From Streptomyces shenzhenensis (GTDB lineage: Bacteria; Actinomycetota; Actinomycetes; Streptomycetales; Streptomycetaceae), in assembly GCF_003688995.1 (NCBI RefSeq), contig NZ_PENI01000006.1:248001-312000 (forward strand): a stretch of DNA of 64,000 nucleotides, written 5' to 3'. Made by a program: the position numbers and the translations under genes. The notes under the pieces are model-generated. The model saw only the letters and a list, made by a program, of their open reading frames with translations, was not told the origin of the DNA and ran no database searches. This document shows positions 42,541 to 53,320 of this stretch, piece after piece (position 1 is the first letter of the stretch; each line of letters begins with the position of its first letter).

Positions 42541-43689
42541 TCACGCGGCGGACTCGTCCAGTGCGCGGAGCAGATCGGCCACCAGATCCTGCGGGTCCTC
42601 GGCGCCGACCGACAGCCGGATGAAGCCCTCCGGGACCGGGTCTCCGCCCCAGCGGCCACGTCGTTCGGCCGTGGACCGGACCCCGCCGAAGCTCGTCGCG
42701 TCCTCGACGAGCCGCAGCGCCGCCAGGAAACGTTCGGCACGCGCGCGCGTGGCCAGCGTGAAGGAGACCACGGACCCGTAGCGCCGCATCTGCTGCGCGG
42801 CGACCGGGTGCGCGGGGTCGTCGGGCAGCCCCGGATAGCGCAGCCCGGTCACCTCGGGCCGCTCCCGCAGCGCCCGGGCCACGGTGAGCGCGGAGGCGTC
42901 CTGCCGGTCCACGCGCAGCTGGAGCGTGGCGATGGAACGGTGCGCGAGCCACGCCTCCATGGGCCCCGAGATCGCTCCGACGATCTTGCGCCAGCGGCGC
43001 ACGGCGGACATCGCCTCGGGATCGCGCCCGACGACATAACCCAGGAGCACGTCCCCGTGGCCGGTGAGCTGCTTGGTGCCGCTGGCCACCGAGAAGTCCG
43101 CGCCCAGCTCCAGCGGGCGCTGTCCCAGCGGAGTGGCCAGGGTGTTGTCGACGGCGACCAGGGCGCCACGCGCGTGTGCCGCCTCGGCCAGGCGGCGGAT
43201 GTCGCACACGTCGAGCCCGGGGTTCGACGGCGTCTCGAGCCACAGCAGCTTCGCCCCGTCCAGCGCGTCGAGCTGGGCGTCACCGGCGGTCGGCGCGGTG
43301 CGCACCTCGATGCCGTACGCCTCCAGCTGGGCGCGCACCAGCGGCAGCGCCTGGTAGCCGTCGGAGGGCAGCACGACCGTGTCCCCGGCGCGCAGCTGCG
43401 AGAAGAGCACCGACGAGACGGCCGCCATGCCGGAGGCGAACACGAGCGTCTCGGCATCGTCCTGCCCGGGCGCCTCCAGCTCGCTGACGGCGCGCTCCAG
43501 CAGCGTCCAGGTGGGGTTGTCGTCACGGCCGTAGGAGTAGGGGCCCGTCACCTCGCCCGGCAGATGGAAATGGGCGGCGAAGACCGGTCCGGGCAGCGTC
43601 GGCTCGTGCTTGACCGGCTCGGGCAGTCCGGCGCGGACCGCGCGTGTGCCGTCGCCGGGCCGGCCGTCGTCCGTGCTGGTGTCGCTCAT
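42541..43689 (-). CDS. PLP-dependent trans-sulfuration enzyme (cystathionine gamma-lyase type)
   Basis: The protein has 382 residues. Cys/Met-metabolism family features are TLLERAVSELE, FASGMAAVSSVLFSQL, LLWLETPSNPGLDVCDI, the PLP-binding Asp in AVDNTLATPLGQRPLELGAD and the Schiff-base Lys in VASGTKQLTGHGD. It probably cleaves cystathionine or related thioethers. Its start overlaps the ptpA stop by ATGA, so the two are translationally coupled. It ends just before a strong terminator. Confidence 0.9.
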   Translation of the reverse strand: MSDTSTDDGRPGDGTRAVRAGLPEPVKHEPTLPGPVFAAHFHLPGEVTGPYSYGRDDNPTWTLLERAVSELEAPGQDDAETLVFASGMAAVSSVLFSQLRAGDTVVLPSDGYQALPLVRAQLEAYGIEVRTAPTAGDAQLDALDGAKLLWLETPSNPGLDVCDIRRLAEAAHARGALVAVDNTLATPLGQRPLELGADFSVASGTKQLTGHGDVLLGYVVGRDPEAMSAVRRWRKIVGAISGPMEAWLAHRSIATLQLRVDRQDASALTVARALRERPEVTGLRYPGLPDDPAHPVAAQQMRRYGSVVSFTLATRARAERFLAALRLVEDATSFGGVRSTAERRGRWGGDPVPEGFIRLSVGAEDPQDLVADLLRALDESAA

Positions 43690-44177
43690 GCGGCCCGTCC
43701 CTCCAGGTGTTCGCGTACGGCGGCGAGCAGCCCGGTGCTCGCCGCCTCCACTCTCTCAAGGCACTCCGCGAAGCCGTCCAGCCCCCCGTAGTACGGGTCG
43801 GGCACGTCGAGGTCGTCCCCGGCACCGGGGTCGTACGAGCGCAGCAGCCGCACCTTGCGCGCGTCCTCCTCCGTGGGTGCCATGCGGCGCAGGGCCTTGA
43901 GGTGTCCGGAGTCGAGGGCGATCACGAGGTCGAGCCGGGAGAACCACGACGGATCGAACCGCCGGGCCGTGTGGTCGATGTCATAGCCGTGCTCCTCCAG
44001 GACGGCGACGGCGCGTGGATCGGCGCCTTCGCCCTCGTGCCAGCTGCCGGTCCCGGCGCTGTCGACCTCGACCAGGTCCGTGAGTTCCGCCTCCGCCGCG
44101 CGGGCGCGGAAGACGGACTCGGCCATCGGGGAGCGGCAGATGTTGCCGGTGCAGACGAAGCAGACGCGGTAGGTCAT
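43686..44177 (-). CDS. ptpA: Low-molecular-weight protein tyrosine phosphatase
   Basis: The protein has 163 residues. The N-terminal P-loop CTGNICRSP gives C-x5-R, and the general acid Asp lies in DPYYGGLDGFAECL near the C-terminus. It dephosphorylates phosphotyrosine proteins. The S. coelicolor homologue PtpA affects antibiotic production when overexpressed. It is coupled by a 4-base overlap to the trans-sulfuration gene and follows the holin-like gene by 7 bases, so all three probably form one operon. Confidence 0.93.
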   Translation of the reverse strand: MTYRVCFVCTGNICRSPMAESVFRARAAEAELTDLVEVDSAGTGSWHEGEGADPRAVAVLEEHGYDIDHTARRFDPSWFSRLDLVIALDSGHLKALRRMAPTEEDARKVRLLRSYDPGAGDDLDVPDPYYGGLDGFAECLERVEAASTGLLAAVREHLEGRAA

Positions 44178-44184
44178 CGCGGGA

Positions 44185-44565
44185 TCAGTCCTTGCCGTCG
44201 GGCAGCACGAGGTTCAGCGCCCAGGAGACGATCGAGATGATCAGGCCGCCGAGGACCGCCGTCCAGAACCCGTCCACATGGAAGCTCAGATCGAGCTTGT
44301 CGCACAGCCAGGAGGTCAGCAGCAGCATCAGCGCGTTGACCACCAGGGTTATCAGGCCGAGCGTCAGGATGAACAGTGGGAAGGTCAGCACCTGCACGAT
44401 CGGCTTGACCAGGAAGTTCACCAGGCCGAAGATCAGGGCGACGACGATCAGCGTGCCGGCCTTCTTGGCGGTGTTGTCGCCAGTCAGGGTGATCTTGTCG
44501 AGCAGCCATACGGCGACGGCCAGGGCGCCGGCATTGGCGATCGTCTTGACTACGAAATTCTTCAT
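44185..44565 (-). CDS. Phage-holin-family (DUF/holin IV-like) small membrane protein
   Basis: The protein has 126 residues from ATG 44563-44565 with four hydrophobic helices (AGALAVAVWLLDKITL, AGTLIVVALIFGLVNFLV, LFILTLGLITLVVNALMLLL, WTAVLGGLIISIVSWALNLV). The FGLVNFLVKPIV stretch is the mark of the YvlD/holin-IV family, common in bacteria and not phage-derived. Function unknown. First gene of the probable operon with ptpA. Confidence 0.85.
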   Translation of the reverse strand: MKNFVVKTIANAGALAVAVWLLDKITLTGDNTAKKAGTLIVVALIFGLVNFLVKPIVQVLTFPLFILTLGLITLVVNALMLLLTSWLCDKLDLSFHVDGFWTAVLGGLIISIVSWALNLVLPDGKD

Positions 44566-44624
44566 GTGTCTGATCGTGGCAGACGAGTGCGGTGACGAGC
44601 AGTGGGGCGAGGGCGGCAAGGGCG

Positions 44625-44942
44625 ATGAAGGCATTCCGGCTGGACGAACTGGAGGCGGAGCGCGCCGTCAACGAGGGCGCCTACCTGCAGTTTCTGCGCG
44701 AACGGAATATGTCGGTCGGTCTGTACGCGCTCAATGCGGGCGAGCACGACCCCCAGCAGCCGCACCGCCAGGACGAGGTGTACTTCGTCGTGAGCGGCCG
44801 CGCCTCGATCACGGTCGGCACGGAGACGACACAGGTCGCGCGCGGCAGCGTGGTGTACGTGCCGGCCGGGGTACCCCACAAGTTCCACCACATCACCGAG
44901 GACCTGCGGGTCCTGGTGGTCTTCTCTCCGCCCGAGGCGTGA
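44625..44942 (+). CDS. Single-domain cupin protein
   Basis: The protein has 105 residues from ATG 44625. Cupin motif 1 (QPHRQDEVYFVVSGRASITV) and motif 2 (GVPHKFHHI) supply the His/Glu metal ligands. Cupins of this size may be enzymes or sensors; no substrate is evident. It diverges from the holin-like gene with 59 bases between. Confidence 0.85.
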   Translation: MKAFRLDELEAERAVNEGAYLQFLRERNMSVGLYALNAGEHDPQQPHRQDEVYFVVSGRASITVGTETTQVARGSVVYVPAGVPHKFHHITEDLRVLVVFSPPEA

Positions 44943-45137
44943 CCTCGGCCCCGCGGATCCCTAGGGGACCGGTCAGGGGCGGACAAGGGGTGCGAGGCCC
45001 CCGCGGGGGCGCTCCGCGGCCCTAGCATCGAGGGCAGGACATCGACGACCATCGAGACCGTCGACGGGCGTCGAGAACCACCGGGCACGTTCGAGCGTGT
45101 CCGGGAACGCTGGAGAACGCAGAGAAGGACGAGGGCA

Positions 45138-45350
45138 ATGCGAGAGATCTTCGCGGGACTGCCGTGGTGGGTGAAGTGGATCGCGGTGCCGGTCATCGCC
45201 CTGGTCGTGTTCGGCGGCCTGATCGCGACCGTGGTCGGCTTCGTGATCGGTCTGCTCTTCAAGGCGCTGATCTTCGTGGCGCTGGTCGGCGGACTCATCT
45301 ACGTGGTGCGTAAGTTCACATCGAGCTCTTCGTCGCGCGGCGACTGGTGA
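45138..45350 (+). CDS. DUF5326-type small membrane protein
   Basis: The protein has 70 residues with two helices (IAVPVIALVVFGGLIATVV and LIFVALVGGLIYVV) and a Ser-rich basic tail. It is an actinobacterial small protein of unknown function. AGAAGGACGAGG precedes the ATG. A -10-like TAGCAT lies at 45023-45028. Confidence 0.8.
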   Translation: MREIFAGLPWWVKWIAVPVIALVVFGGLIATVVGFVIGLLFKALIFVALVGGLIYVVRKFTSSSSSRGDW

Positions 45351-45547
45351 GCACCGAGGGTGACCGGTGGCGGTAACAGGAATCACCGGTTCCCTCGGGC
45401 GGGGGAAGTTTCCGGGCAGGACCGTCCCAAAGTCGTGGCCGACGGTTAGAGTCCGGAACTCAACGCGGGGTCCAGCCCAACCGGGCGGTGCAGACCCCCA
45501 CCCGTGTCTCCCCGCACGGGCTGCCCCTCGCGCTTCGGGAGTGCCCC

Positions 45548-46408
45548 TTGGCCACGGTTGACACCGCACCCGCGGAAACGCACACGTCTCCCCTCCCGGC
45601 ACCCCCGGCCGCATCTCCCGTGCAGCGGCCGCCCGCCGCGGCGGCCCCCGAACAGCCGCGCCCCGTGACCCTCATCGGATCCGTGCAGCGCGCGATGCGC
45701 CTGCTGGAGTGCGTCGCCGGGCACGAGCACGGAGCGCCCGCCAAGCAACTGGCCCGCGAGACCGGGCTGGCGCTCCCCACGGCGTACCACCTGCTGCGCA
45801 CCCTGGTGCACGAGGGCTATCTGCGGCGCGAGAAGGGACTGCTCTTCCTCGGTGAGGCGGCCGTGCGGCTGAGCGGCAGCGGTGCGAAGCAGAAACGTCG
45901 CAGCACAGTGGCCTCCATGCTGGCGCACTGGCGCGACTCCATCGGCGCCCCCGTGTACTACGCCGTGTACCGCGAGGGGGAGATCGACGTCATGTGCGTC
46001 TCCGACACCCCGGGCAATCCGGCGGTCGTGGAGTGGGCCGACTTCCGCGAGACCGGGCACGCGCACGCGGTCGGGCAGTGCCTGCTGTCCCAGCTGGACG
46101 AGGATGCCCGCCGCGACCACCTCGACCGCTACCCGGTGCAGTCCCTCACCCCGTACACCGTGCGCGACGACCACAGCCTGCTGCGGCGGCTGGAGCGGCT
46201 GCGGCGGATGGAACCGGTGGCGGAGCGGCAGGAGTACGCGCTGGGCGCGGTCTGCGCCGCCGTCCCGATCACGATGGGCGCGACCGCGGCGACCATGGCC
46301 ATCTCCATGCCCGCCCATCAGGACGACCGGCTGCTGCCTGCGGTGGAGCAGTTGCAGGCCGAGATCGGACGGCATCTCGGCGCGCTCGCGCTCTCTATCA
46401 GTATCTGA
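45548..46408 (+). CDS. ssgR: IclR-family regulator SsgR
   Basis: The protein has 286 residues from TTG 45548, with GGGAG 6 bases before it; a GTG at 45488 is also in frame. A Pro/Ala-rich N-terminus precedes the winged helix (SVQRAMRLLECVAG, then AKQLARETGLALPTAYHLLR). The IclR effector domain follows. The gene lies just upstream of ssgA, the fixed place of ssgR in streptomycetes. SsgR activates ssgA transcription in S. coelicolor during development. Confidence 0.88.
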   Translation: MATVDTAPAETHTSPLPAPPAASPVQRPPAAAAPEQPRPVTLIGSVQRAMRLLECVAGHEHGAPAKQLARETGLALPTAYHLLRTLVHEGYLRREKGLLFLGEAAVRLSGSGAKQKRRSTVASMLAHWRDSIGAPVYYAVYREGEIDVMCVSDTPGNPAVVEWADFRETGHAHAVGQCLLSQLDEDARRDHLDRYPVQSLTPYTVRDDHSLLRRLERLRRMEPVAERQEYALGAVCAAVPITMGATAATMAISMPAHQDDRLLPAVEQLQAEIGRHLGALALSISI

Positions 46409-46507
46409 AAACTCACTCCTTGTGATCTGCTGTGTACGTTCAGCAAGATGCCATCAGTGCCAATGGGGTCACTCCAGGCCAGGCGGCGTTACACGACGGG
46501 GTAGGCG

Positions 46508-46945
46508 ATGCGCGAGTCCGTACAGGCAGAGGTCATGATGAGCTTTCTCGTGTCCGAGGAGCTCTCCTTCCGCATCCCGGTGGAACTGCGGTACGAGACC
46601 TGTGATCCCTATGCCGTACGGCTGACCTTCCATCTGCCCGGGGACGCCCCCGTGACCTGGGCCTTCGGGCGGGAGCTGCTGATCGACGGCGTGGGCAGGC
46701 CGTGCGGGGACGGGGACGTGCACATCGCGCCCGCCGACGCCGAGGCCCTGGGCGAGGTGCTGATCCGGCTTCAGGTCGGCGGTGACCAGGCCGTGTTCCG
46801 CTCCTCGGCGCCACCACTGGTGGCGTTCCTGGACCGCACGGACAAGCTGGTGCCGCTGGGCCAGGAGGGGGCGCTCGCCGACTTCGACGCCCATCTCGAA
46901 GAGGCGCTGGACCGTATCCTGGCCGAGGAGCAGAGCGCCGGCTGA
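46508..46945 (+). CDS. ssgA: Cell-division activator SsgA
   Basis: The protein has 145 residues and begins MRESVQAEVMMSFLVSEELS, nearly identical to S. coelicolor SsgA as I recall it. Conserved SALP stretches include LTFHLPGDAPVTWAFGRELL and FLDRTDKLVPLGQE. SsgA occurs only in sporulating actinomycetes, marks future septum and germination sites and localises SsgB to set up FtsZ. Its activator gene ssgR is 99 bases upstream. Confidence 0.96.
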   Translation: MRESVQAEVMMSFLVSEELSFRIPVELRYETCDPYAVRLTFHLPGDAPVTWAFGRELLIDGVGRPCGDGDVHIAPADAEALGEVLIRLQVGGDQAVFRSSAPPLVAFLDRTDKLVPLGQEGALADFDAHLEEALDRILAEEQSAG

Positions 46946-47058
46946 GGCGTCCCGTCCGGGTATACGACGGGCCGCGCTGCACCGGATTGCGCAGGAACGC
47001 TTCTTCTTGTCCGTTTCCGACCGTTCGCGACGCTCACCATGTCCGTCGCGCGGAACCG

Positions 47059-48621
47059 TCAGCGCTTGCGGCGCCTGCCCCGGCCGCCTCGCGCCGCGGC
47101 AGGCTGCGTGGACCCCCCGGCCGGTTGCGCCGCCCCCACGGGCGCCGCCGCCTCCTGCCCCGGCCGGTCGGCCGACACCACCAGCGCCGCCAGCGCCGTG
47201 GTGACGGGCACCGAGGCCACCAGGCCGATCGAGCCCACCAGGGTGCGGACGATCTCCTCCGCCACCAGTTCGCTGTTGGCGACCGTGCCGACGCTGCTCT
47301 GTGCGATCGAGAAGAGCAGCAGCAGCGGCAGCGCGGCACCCGCATAGGCGAGGACGAGCGTGTTGACGACGGACGCGATGTGGTCGCGGCCGATGCGGAT
47401 GCCCGCGCGGTACAGCCCGCGCCAGCCCATCGTGGGATTGGCCTCGTGCAGCTCCCAGACGGCCGACGTCTGCGTCACCGTCACATCGTCCAGGACGCCC
47501 AGCGAGCCGATGATGACGCCGGCCAGGAGCAGCCCGCTCATGTCGATCTCCGGATACAGGCCGTGGATGAGACCGGTGTTGTCGTCCGTGTTGCCCGTCA
47601 GCGCCGCCCAGCCGATGAACCCCGAGCCGAGGACGCCGATCAGCAGGAGCGAGACCAGCGTGCCGAGCACCGCCACCGAGGTCCGGGCCGACAGGCCGTG
47701 ACAGAGGTACAGGGCGATCAACATGATGGCGCTCGCCCCGACCACCGCCACGACCAGCGGGTTCGAGCCCTGGAGTATGGCCGGCAGGATGAAGAGGGTC
47801 AGCACCATGAAGCTGATGGCCAGGGCGACCAGCGCCATCACGCCACGCAGCCGGCCCACCACCACGACGGCGAGCGCGAAGATGCCGGCGAGCAGCACCA
47901 GGGGGAACTTCCGGTTCACGTCGGTGACCGAGTACTGCAGGTCCTTCGGCGCCGACGGCTCGTACGCGACGACGACCTTCTCGCCCTGGTGCAACTGCCG
48001 TGACTGGTCCGGCTGCACGATCTCCGTGAACGTACGGCCCTTGTCGTCGCCGGTGTCGACCCGGATGGTGGCCTTCTTGCAGCTGCCGGTCGCCTGCTGC
48101 TGCGCGGAGCTCCCCTCGGCGGTGGAGGTGTCGCCGGTCGGGGTGTCCCCCGAGGCGTTCACCGCCTTGCAGCTCACCGCGACGACCTGGGTGACCGTGG
48201 CCTGCTGCGTCTGCCGGTCGAAGCCGACCCCGGTGCGCTCGTGCGACGGGGCGCCACCGGGCCAGAGCACCACGAGCCCCACGACGACCGCCGTGGCGAA
48301 CGGGATGAGGACGGCCGCGATGACCTTGCGCAGATGCTGGGAGACGGGCGCTGCGGGCCCATGACCGTGACTGTGCGAGTGGCCCTGCCCGTGGCCGTCA
48401 CCGGATCCCTGACCGGGTCCGTGACCGTGCCCCTGGTCGTGTCCGTGGCCGGGGCCGTGGGGTCCCTGGCTGGGGCCCTGAACCTGCCCATGACCCTGTC
48501 CGTGGCCCGGACCGGGCCCGTGGCCGTCGCCGGAACCGTGGCCCTCGTGGCCATGTCCGCCGCCCTGCGCGGAGCCGTGTCTGCGCTGCGGCTCGGGTGG
48601 AGGGTAGGGGGACTGCTGCAT
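47059..48621 (-). CDS. YibE/F-family membrane protein with His/Gly-rich N-terminus
   Basis: The protein has 520 residues from ATG 48619-48621 (GTG 48630 is an alternative). Residues about 18-95 are a His-Gly repeat (GHGHEGHGSGDGHGPGPGHG and similar). One helix (VIAAVLIPFATAVVVGLVV) leads to a domain with GDDKGRTF and VVAYEPSA. Seven or eight further helices form the YibE/F core, with GVLDDVTVTQTSAVWEL and the closing VTTALAALVVS. The core's function is unknown (some members are linked to translocation or efflux). The His-rich tail is a likely metal-binding appendage. C-terminus is Ala/Gln/Arg-rich. Confidence 0.85.
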   Translation of the reverse strand: MQQSPYPPPEPQRRHGSAQGGGHGHEGHGSGDGHGPGPGHGQGHGQVQGPSQGPHGPGHGHDQGHGHGPGQGSGDGHGQGHSHSHGHGPAAPVSQHLRKVIAAVLIPFATAVVVGLVVLWPGGAPSHERTGVGFDRQTQQATVTQVVAVSCKAVNASGDTPTGDTSTAEGSSAQQQATGSCKKATIRVDTGDDKGRTFTEIVQPDQSRQLHQGEKVVVAYEPSAPKDLQYSVTDVNRKFPLVLLAGIFALAVVVVGRLRGVMALVALAISFMVLTLFILPAILQGSNPLVVAVVGASAIMLIALYLCHGLSARTSVAVLGTLVSLLLIGVLGSGFIGWAALTGNTDDNTGLIHGLYPEIDMSGLLLAGVIIGSLGVLDDVTVTQTSAVWELHEANPTMGWRGLYRAGIRIGRDHIASVVNTLVLAYAGAALPLLLLFSIAQSSVGTVANSELVAEEIVRTLVGSIGLVASVPVTTALAALVVSADRPGQEAAAPVGAAQPAGGSTQPAAARGGRGRRRKR

Positions 48622-48763
48622 CGTGGTCACCGACCGATCATCGCAAGAACGACAGGGGCCCTCTGTTCACCGCGCCCGAATTGACGCTAGCGTGGAGGCA
48701 CCTTTGCACACGCGGGAGCTCGGAGCACCGGGCTGAGAGGGCGCTGACCTCCGTCTTCGCGAT

Positions 48764-48777
48764 GTTTCACGTGGAAC
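48764..48777. other. Near-parS site (1 mismatch) within the TPP riboswitch
   Basis: GTTTCACGTGGAAC has one change from consensus (position 11). In RNA it is the 5' strand of a predicted 14-bp stem with the copy at 48785-48798. Confidence 0.6.
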
Positions 48778-48784
48778 GAGTGAT

Positions 48785-48798
48785 GTTTCACATGAAAC
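48785..48798. other. Near-parS site (1 mismatch) within the TPP riboswitch
   Basis: GTTTCACATGAAAC has one change from consensus (position 8). In RNA it is the 3' strand of the predicted stem, separated from its partner by a 7-base loop. Confidence 0.6.
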
Positions 48799-48859
48799 GC
48801 CGATGGACGGAAACCGCTGCGTCGACCGCCGAACCTGTTACCGGGTAATGCCGGCGTAG

Positions 48860-50707
<1,848 letters not shown>

Positions 50708-50937
50708 CACGCCCCGGGCGGAGCGCCCGGCCGCATGCGAAGGTTCCTCGCACGCCTGGGAACCCCCGGGTGCGCGGGGAGTCCGAGCGCGCGGGACTCC
50801 GGGCGCGAAACGGGAGATCGGCGTGAGCCGCCTCCTGCCGGGCACCGTCCCGAGCGCCGGGAATGTGGCCGGAAAGCGACGCTCTCGGAGTCCGGGTGTC
50901 TCGGGTGTCTCGGGAATCGACGGGTTTGCACCGGGTG

Positions 50938-50971
50938 CCCGGCTTGCGCCCCCGTGGGGGCGCAAGCCGGG
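50938..50971. terminator. Terminator between thiC and the next convergent gene
   Basis: A perfect 16-bp stem (50938-50953 with 50956-50971) with a GT loop ends one base before the stop of the minus-strand gene. Upstream, 50893-50913 holds a short tandem repeat of TCTCGGGTG type. The rest of the 265-base gap holds no gene. Confidence 0.85.
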
Positions 50972-50972
50972 A

Positions 50973-51836
50973 TCACTCCGGCTGGTGGTCGGGGCCGCCG
51001 AAGTCCGGGCTCGTGTAGTCCGGACTGCTGAAGCTCGGACGTGAGCCCGGTGCGGAGCCCTCCTCGGGGCTGCTGAAGCCCGGGCGGCCGTAGCCGAGGC
51101 GCGGCATGCGGCTGGTCGGCGCCGGCGGGGCGGTACGGCGGGACGCCGTCGTGCCGGGGTCCGCCAGCGCCTCCCGCAGGAACGGCAGGACGCCCCGTTC
51201 CAGCAGGGCCTCCTGCCAGGCTTCCCTGGCCCGGACCAGCTCCGTGTTCGCCGCCCGGTACCGTCCGGCCTCCAGCGAGGGACGGTTGCGCAGGGCGGTG
51301 AGCAGCAGGCCGACGGCCGCGACGAGGATCGCTGCCGCGGTCACCGCGCCGAACACCCATCCCGCGGTGAGCATGGTCCGGGCGAACGCCGGCTCGGGGT
51401 CGAGCATCTTCAGGACGTAGCCGACGAGCAGGAATATCGCCGCGGCGGTTCCGGCGAGGACGGGGGCCAGGACCGCGACGACGGCGATGGCGCCCGCGCC
51501 GGAGGTCTCGGCGGCCTCGCCGAGGGTGGTGGCGAGCCCCACCGCGCCCGGGCCTGAATCCGCGGAACCGGATTCCCGGGTGGACGACGACGGGGTGGAC
51601 GGCGCCGGCTGGCGCAGTTCCTCGCGAACCTTCACATAGTGCTGGTACTCGGTCGCCGCGGCCGCCGTGATGAGTGCGGTGGCGTTCAGTGCCATGGTGC
51701 GCAGTTGTTCGGGGTTCAGCCGCTGTCCGACAGCGGCCAGGTCAGGGCGGTGTGCTGCGGAGCGCAGCGCCTCATCGAGGATCCGCTCGTAGTCCTGGCG
51801 GTCCTCGTTCAGCAGGTGCTGCGGAACGCTGTTCAT
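50973..51836 (-). CDS. Two-helix membrane protein of unknown function
   Basis: The protein has 287 residues from ATG 51834-51836, with GGGGGA 6 bases before it. Residues 1-100 are helical and cytosolic (ILDEALRSAAHRPDLAAVGQ). Two hydrophobic segments follow (AIVVAVLAPVLAGTAAAIFLLVGYVL and AGWVFGAVTAAAILVAAVGLLL). The C-terminus ends in PDYTSPDFGGPDHQ-type repeats. No recognised domain; found in streptomycetes near thiC. Confidence 0.65.
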   Translation of the reverse strand: MNSVPQHLLNEDRQDYERILDEALRSAAHRPDLAAVGQRLNPEQLRTMALNATALITAAAATEYQHYVKVREELRQPAPSTPSSSTRESGSADSGPGAVGLATTLGEAAETSGAGAIAVVAVLAPVLAGTAAAIFLLVGYVLKMLDPEPAFARTMLTAGWVFGAVTAAAILVAAVGLLLTALRNRPSLEAGRYRAANTELVRAREAWQEALLERGVLPFLREALADPGTTASRRTAPPAPTSRMPRLGYGRPGFSSPEEGSAPGSRPSFSSPDYTSPDFGGPDHQPE

Positions 51837-52023
51837 GTGCATCCCCCGATGCTCCGTAGGGCTTGGGGCTCGCACGCCGGCGAGCCGTCGGGCAGAAACG
51901 GAGGGGAGCCTGCTACGGATAAGCCGATGGTAGAGCCGTGACGGTACGCGGTGACAGGGGGTTGCCGGAAATTGGCCGTCGGCCCGCGCGGACGTCGTGG
52001 CGGGGCGCCTGCCCAGGGAACGC

Positions 52024-53100
52024 TCAGATATCCAGGGGAAGTTGCTGGACCAACAGCTTTCCGGCCATGGTCACTCCGCCGTCCATCGCGATGGCGAGCC
52101 CGTCGGCGTAGACGTGCGGGCCCTCGACCACGGGCCCGGCGCCGTCCTCGCCGTCCTCGGAGCCGACTTGCCCGAGCAGATAGGGAATCGGGCTGTGGCC
52201 GTGAACGATCCGGGTGCCGCCGTACGTATCGAGCAGTGAACGGACGGCGTCGGCGCCGCCCTCGTCGCGGAAGGAGAAGCGTTTGGTGAACTTGCGGAAC
52301 AGATCCCAGCACTCGTCCGCGTCATTGCGGGTCAGGGTCTCGCGGACCGTGTCGTTGACGGCCTCGATCGAGTCGCCGTAGTCGAGATAGGCGGTGGTGT
52401 CGGAGTGCACGAGCAGATAGCCGTCGACCTCCTCGACGGCGTCGAGACGGGCCATCCACTGCAGATGGTGGTCCTGGAGCCGGTCCATGTCGGTCTTCTG
52501 GCCGCCGTTGAGGAGCCAGGCGGCCTGGAAGGTGGCGGTGCCCGCACCGGAGTTGACGGGGGTGTCGCCGAACCGCTTGGCGCCCAGCAGGAGCAGCTCG
52601 TGGTTGCCCATGAGAGCCTTGCAGTAGCCGCCGGCCGCGGCGGCCTCGGCGGACAGCCGCATCACCAGGTCGATGACGCCGATGCCGTCGGGGCCGCGGT
52701 CGGTGAAGTCGCCGAGGAACCAGAGGCGTGCGGTGCCCGCGCACCACTGGCCCGCGGCGTCGATCAGGCCCTTCTGCTGGAGGGCGGCGACCAGTTCGTC
52801 GAGATACCCGTGCACGTCGCCGACCACGAACAGCGCGCCGGGGCCGGCCTCGGACTGTGCGGCCGGGTCTGACGCCGGTTCGACGGGCACCTGGAGCGTG
52901 TCCCCGCGGTGGATGACGGGCAGGTCGCGTTCGGTGGGGGTGTAGCCCTCCGGGTAGCTCTCCTCGACGGGCGTGGCGGTGCCGTCGGGGTGGGCGCTGT
53001 GGGCGTACGGACCGGTTTCGTTGACGTACGCGGGCACCCGGAAGTCGCGCAACGTCGCCGTCCGTTCCGCTTCGGGTCCCTGACCGGCCCCCTGAGTCAT
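52024..53100 (-). CDS. Calcineurin-like metallophosphoesterase
   Basis: The protein has 358 residues. The three metal-binding motifs are VVGDVHGYLDEL, WFLGDFTDRGPDG and MGNHELLLLG; later VHSDTT and RIVHGHSPIP supply the remaining His ligands. This is the PPP-like pattern (GDxHG, GDxxDRG, GNHE) of bacterial protein or dinucleotide phosphatases. The substrate is unknown. The N-terminus (about 75 residues) is charged and lacks a signal peptide, so the protein is cytosolic. Confidence 0.88.
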   Translation of the reverse strand: MTQGAGQGPEAERTATLRDFRVPAYVNETGPYAHSAHPDGTATPVEESYPEGYTPTERDLPVIHRGDTLQVPVEPASDPAAQSEAGPGALFVVGDVHGYLDELVAALQQKGLIDAAGQWCAGTARLWFLGDFTDRGPDGIGVIDLVMRLSAEAAAAGGYCKALMGNHELLLLGAKRFGDTPVNSGAGTATFQAAWLLNGGQKTDMDRLQDHHLQWMARLDAVEEVDGYLLVHSDTTAYLDYGDSIEAVNDTVRETLTRNDADECWDLFRKFTKRFSFRDEGGADAVRSLLDTYGGTRIVHGHSPIPYLLGQVGSEDGEDGAGPVVEGPHVYADGLAIAMDGGVTMAGKLLVQQLPLDI

Positions 53101-53285
53101 CCGACCCCTCCACCATCGCGCCGCCTCTGCACCGCATCGGACTGCCTGGTCGCAGCGGTCCGCGGTGTCGTGGGCCCATCATAGGAATGCGGATCGCGCC
53201 ATGTGATGACCCAGGGGTGGTGAATCGGGGCAGGACCGCGGATCGCCGCGGCTTTCGCCCCGATTGGTCGTTGCTGTCACCACCG

Positions 53286-53315
53286 GGGGCCGGGGCGCAT
53301 CCCGCCGCCGGCCCC
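53286..53315 (-). terminator. Terminator of the LacI-family gene
   Basis: GGGGCCGG (53286-53293) pairs with CCGGCCCC (53308-53315) just past the gene's stop. Confidence 0.55.
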
Positions 53316-53320
53316 GATCA

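Noticed and set aside
48310..48560. CRISPR or satellite array in the His-Gly repeat
   Set aside because: The repeat is in frame and codes for the His/Gly-rich tail. Unit length and spacing vary and no unique spacers occur.
50708..50972. tRNA or integration site after thiC
   Set aside because: Some streptomycetes carry integrated elements near here, but I found no cloverleaf or att-like duplication. The gap holds only repeats and a terminator.
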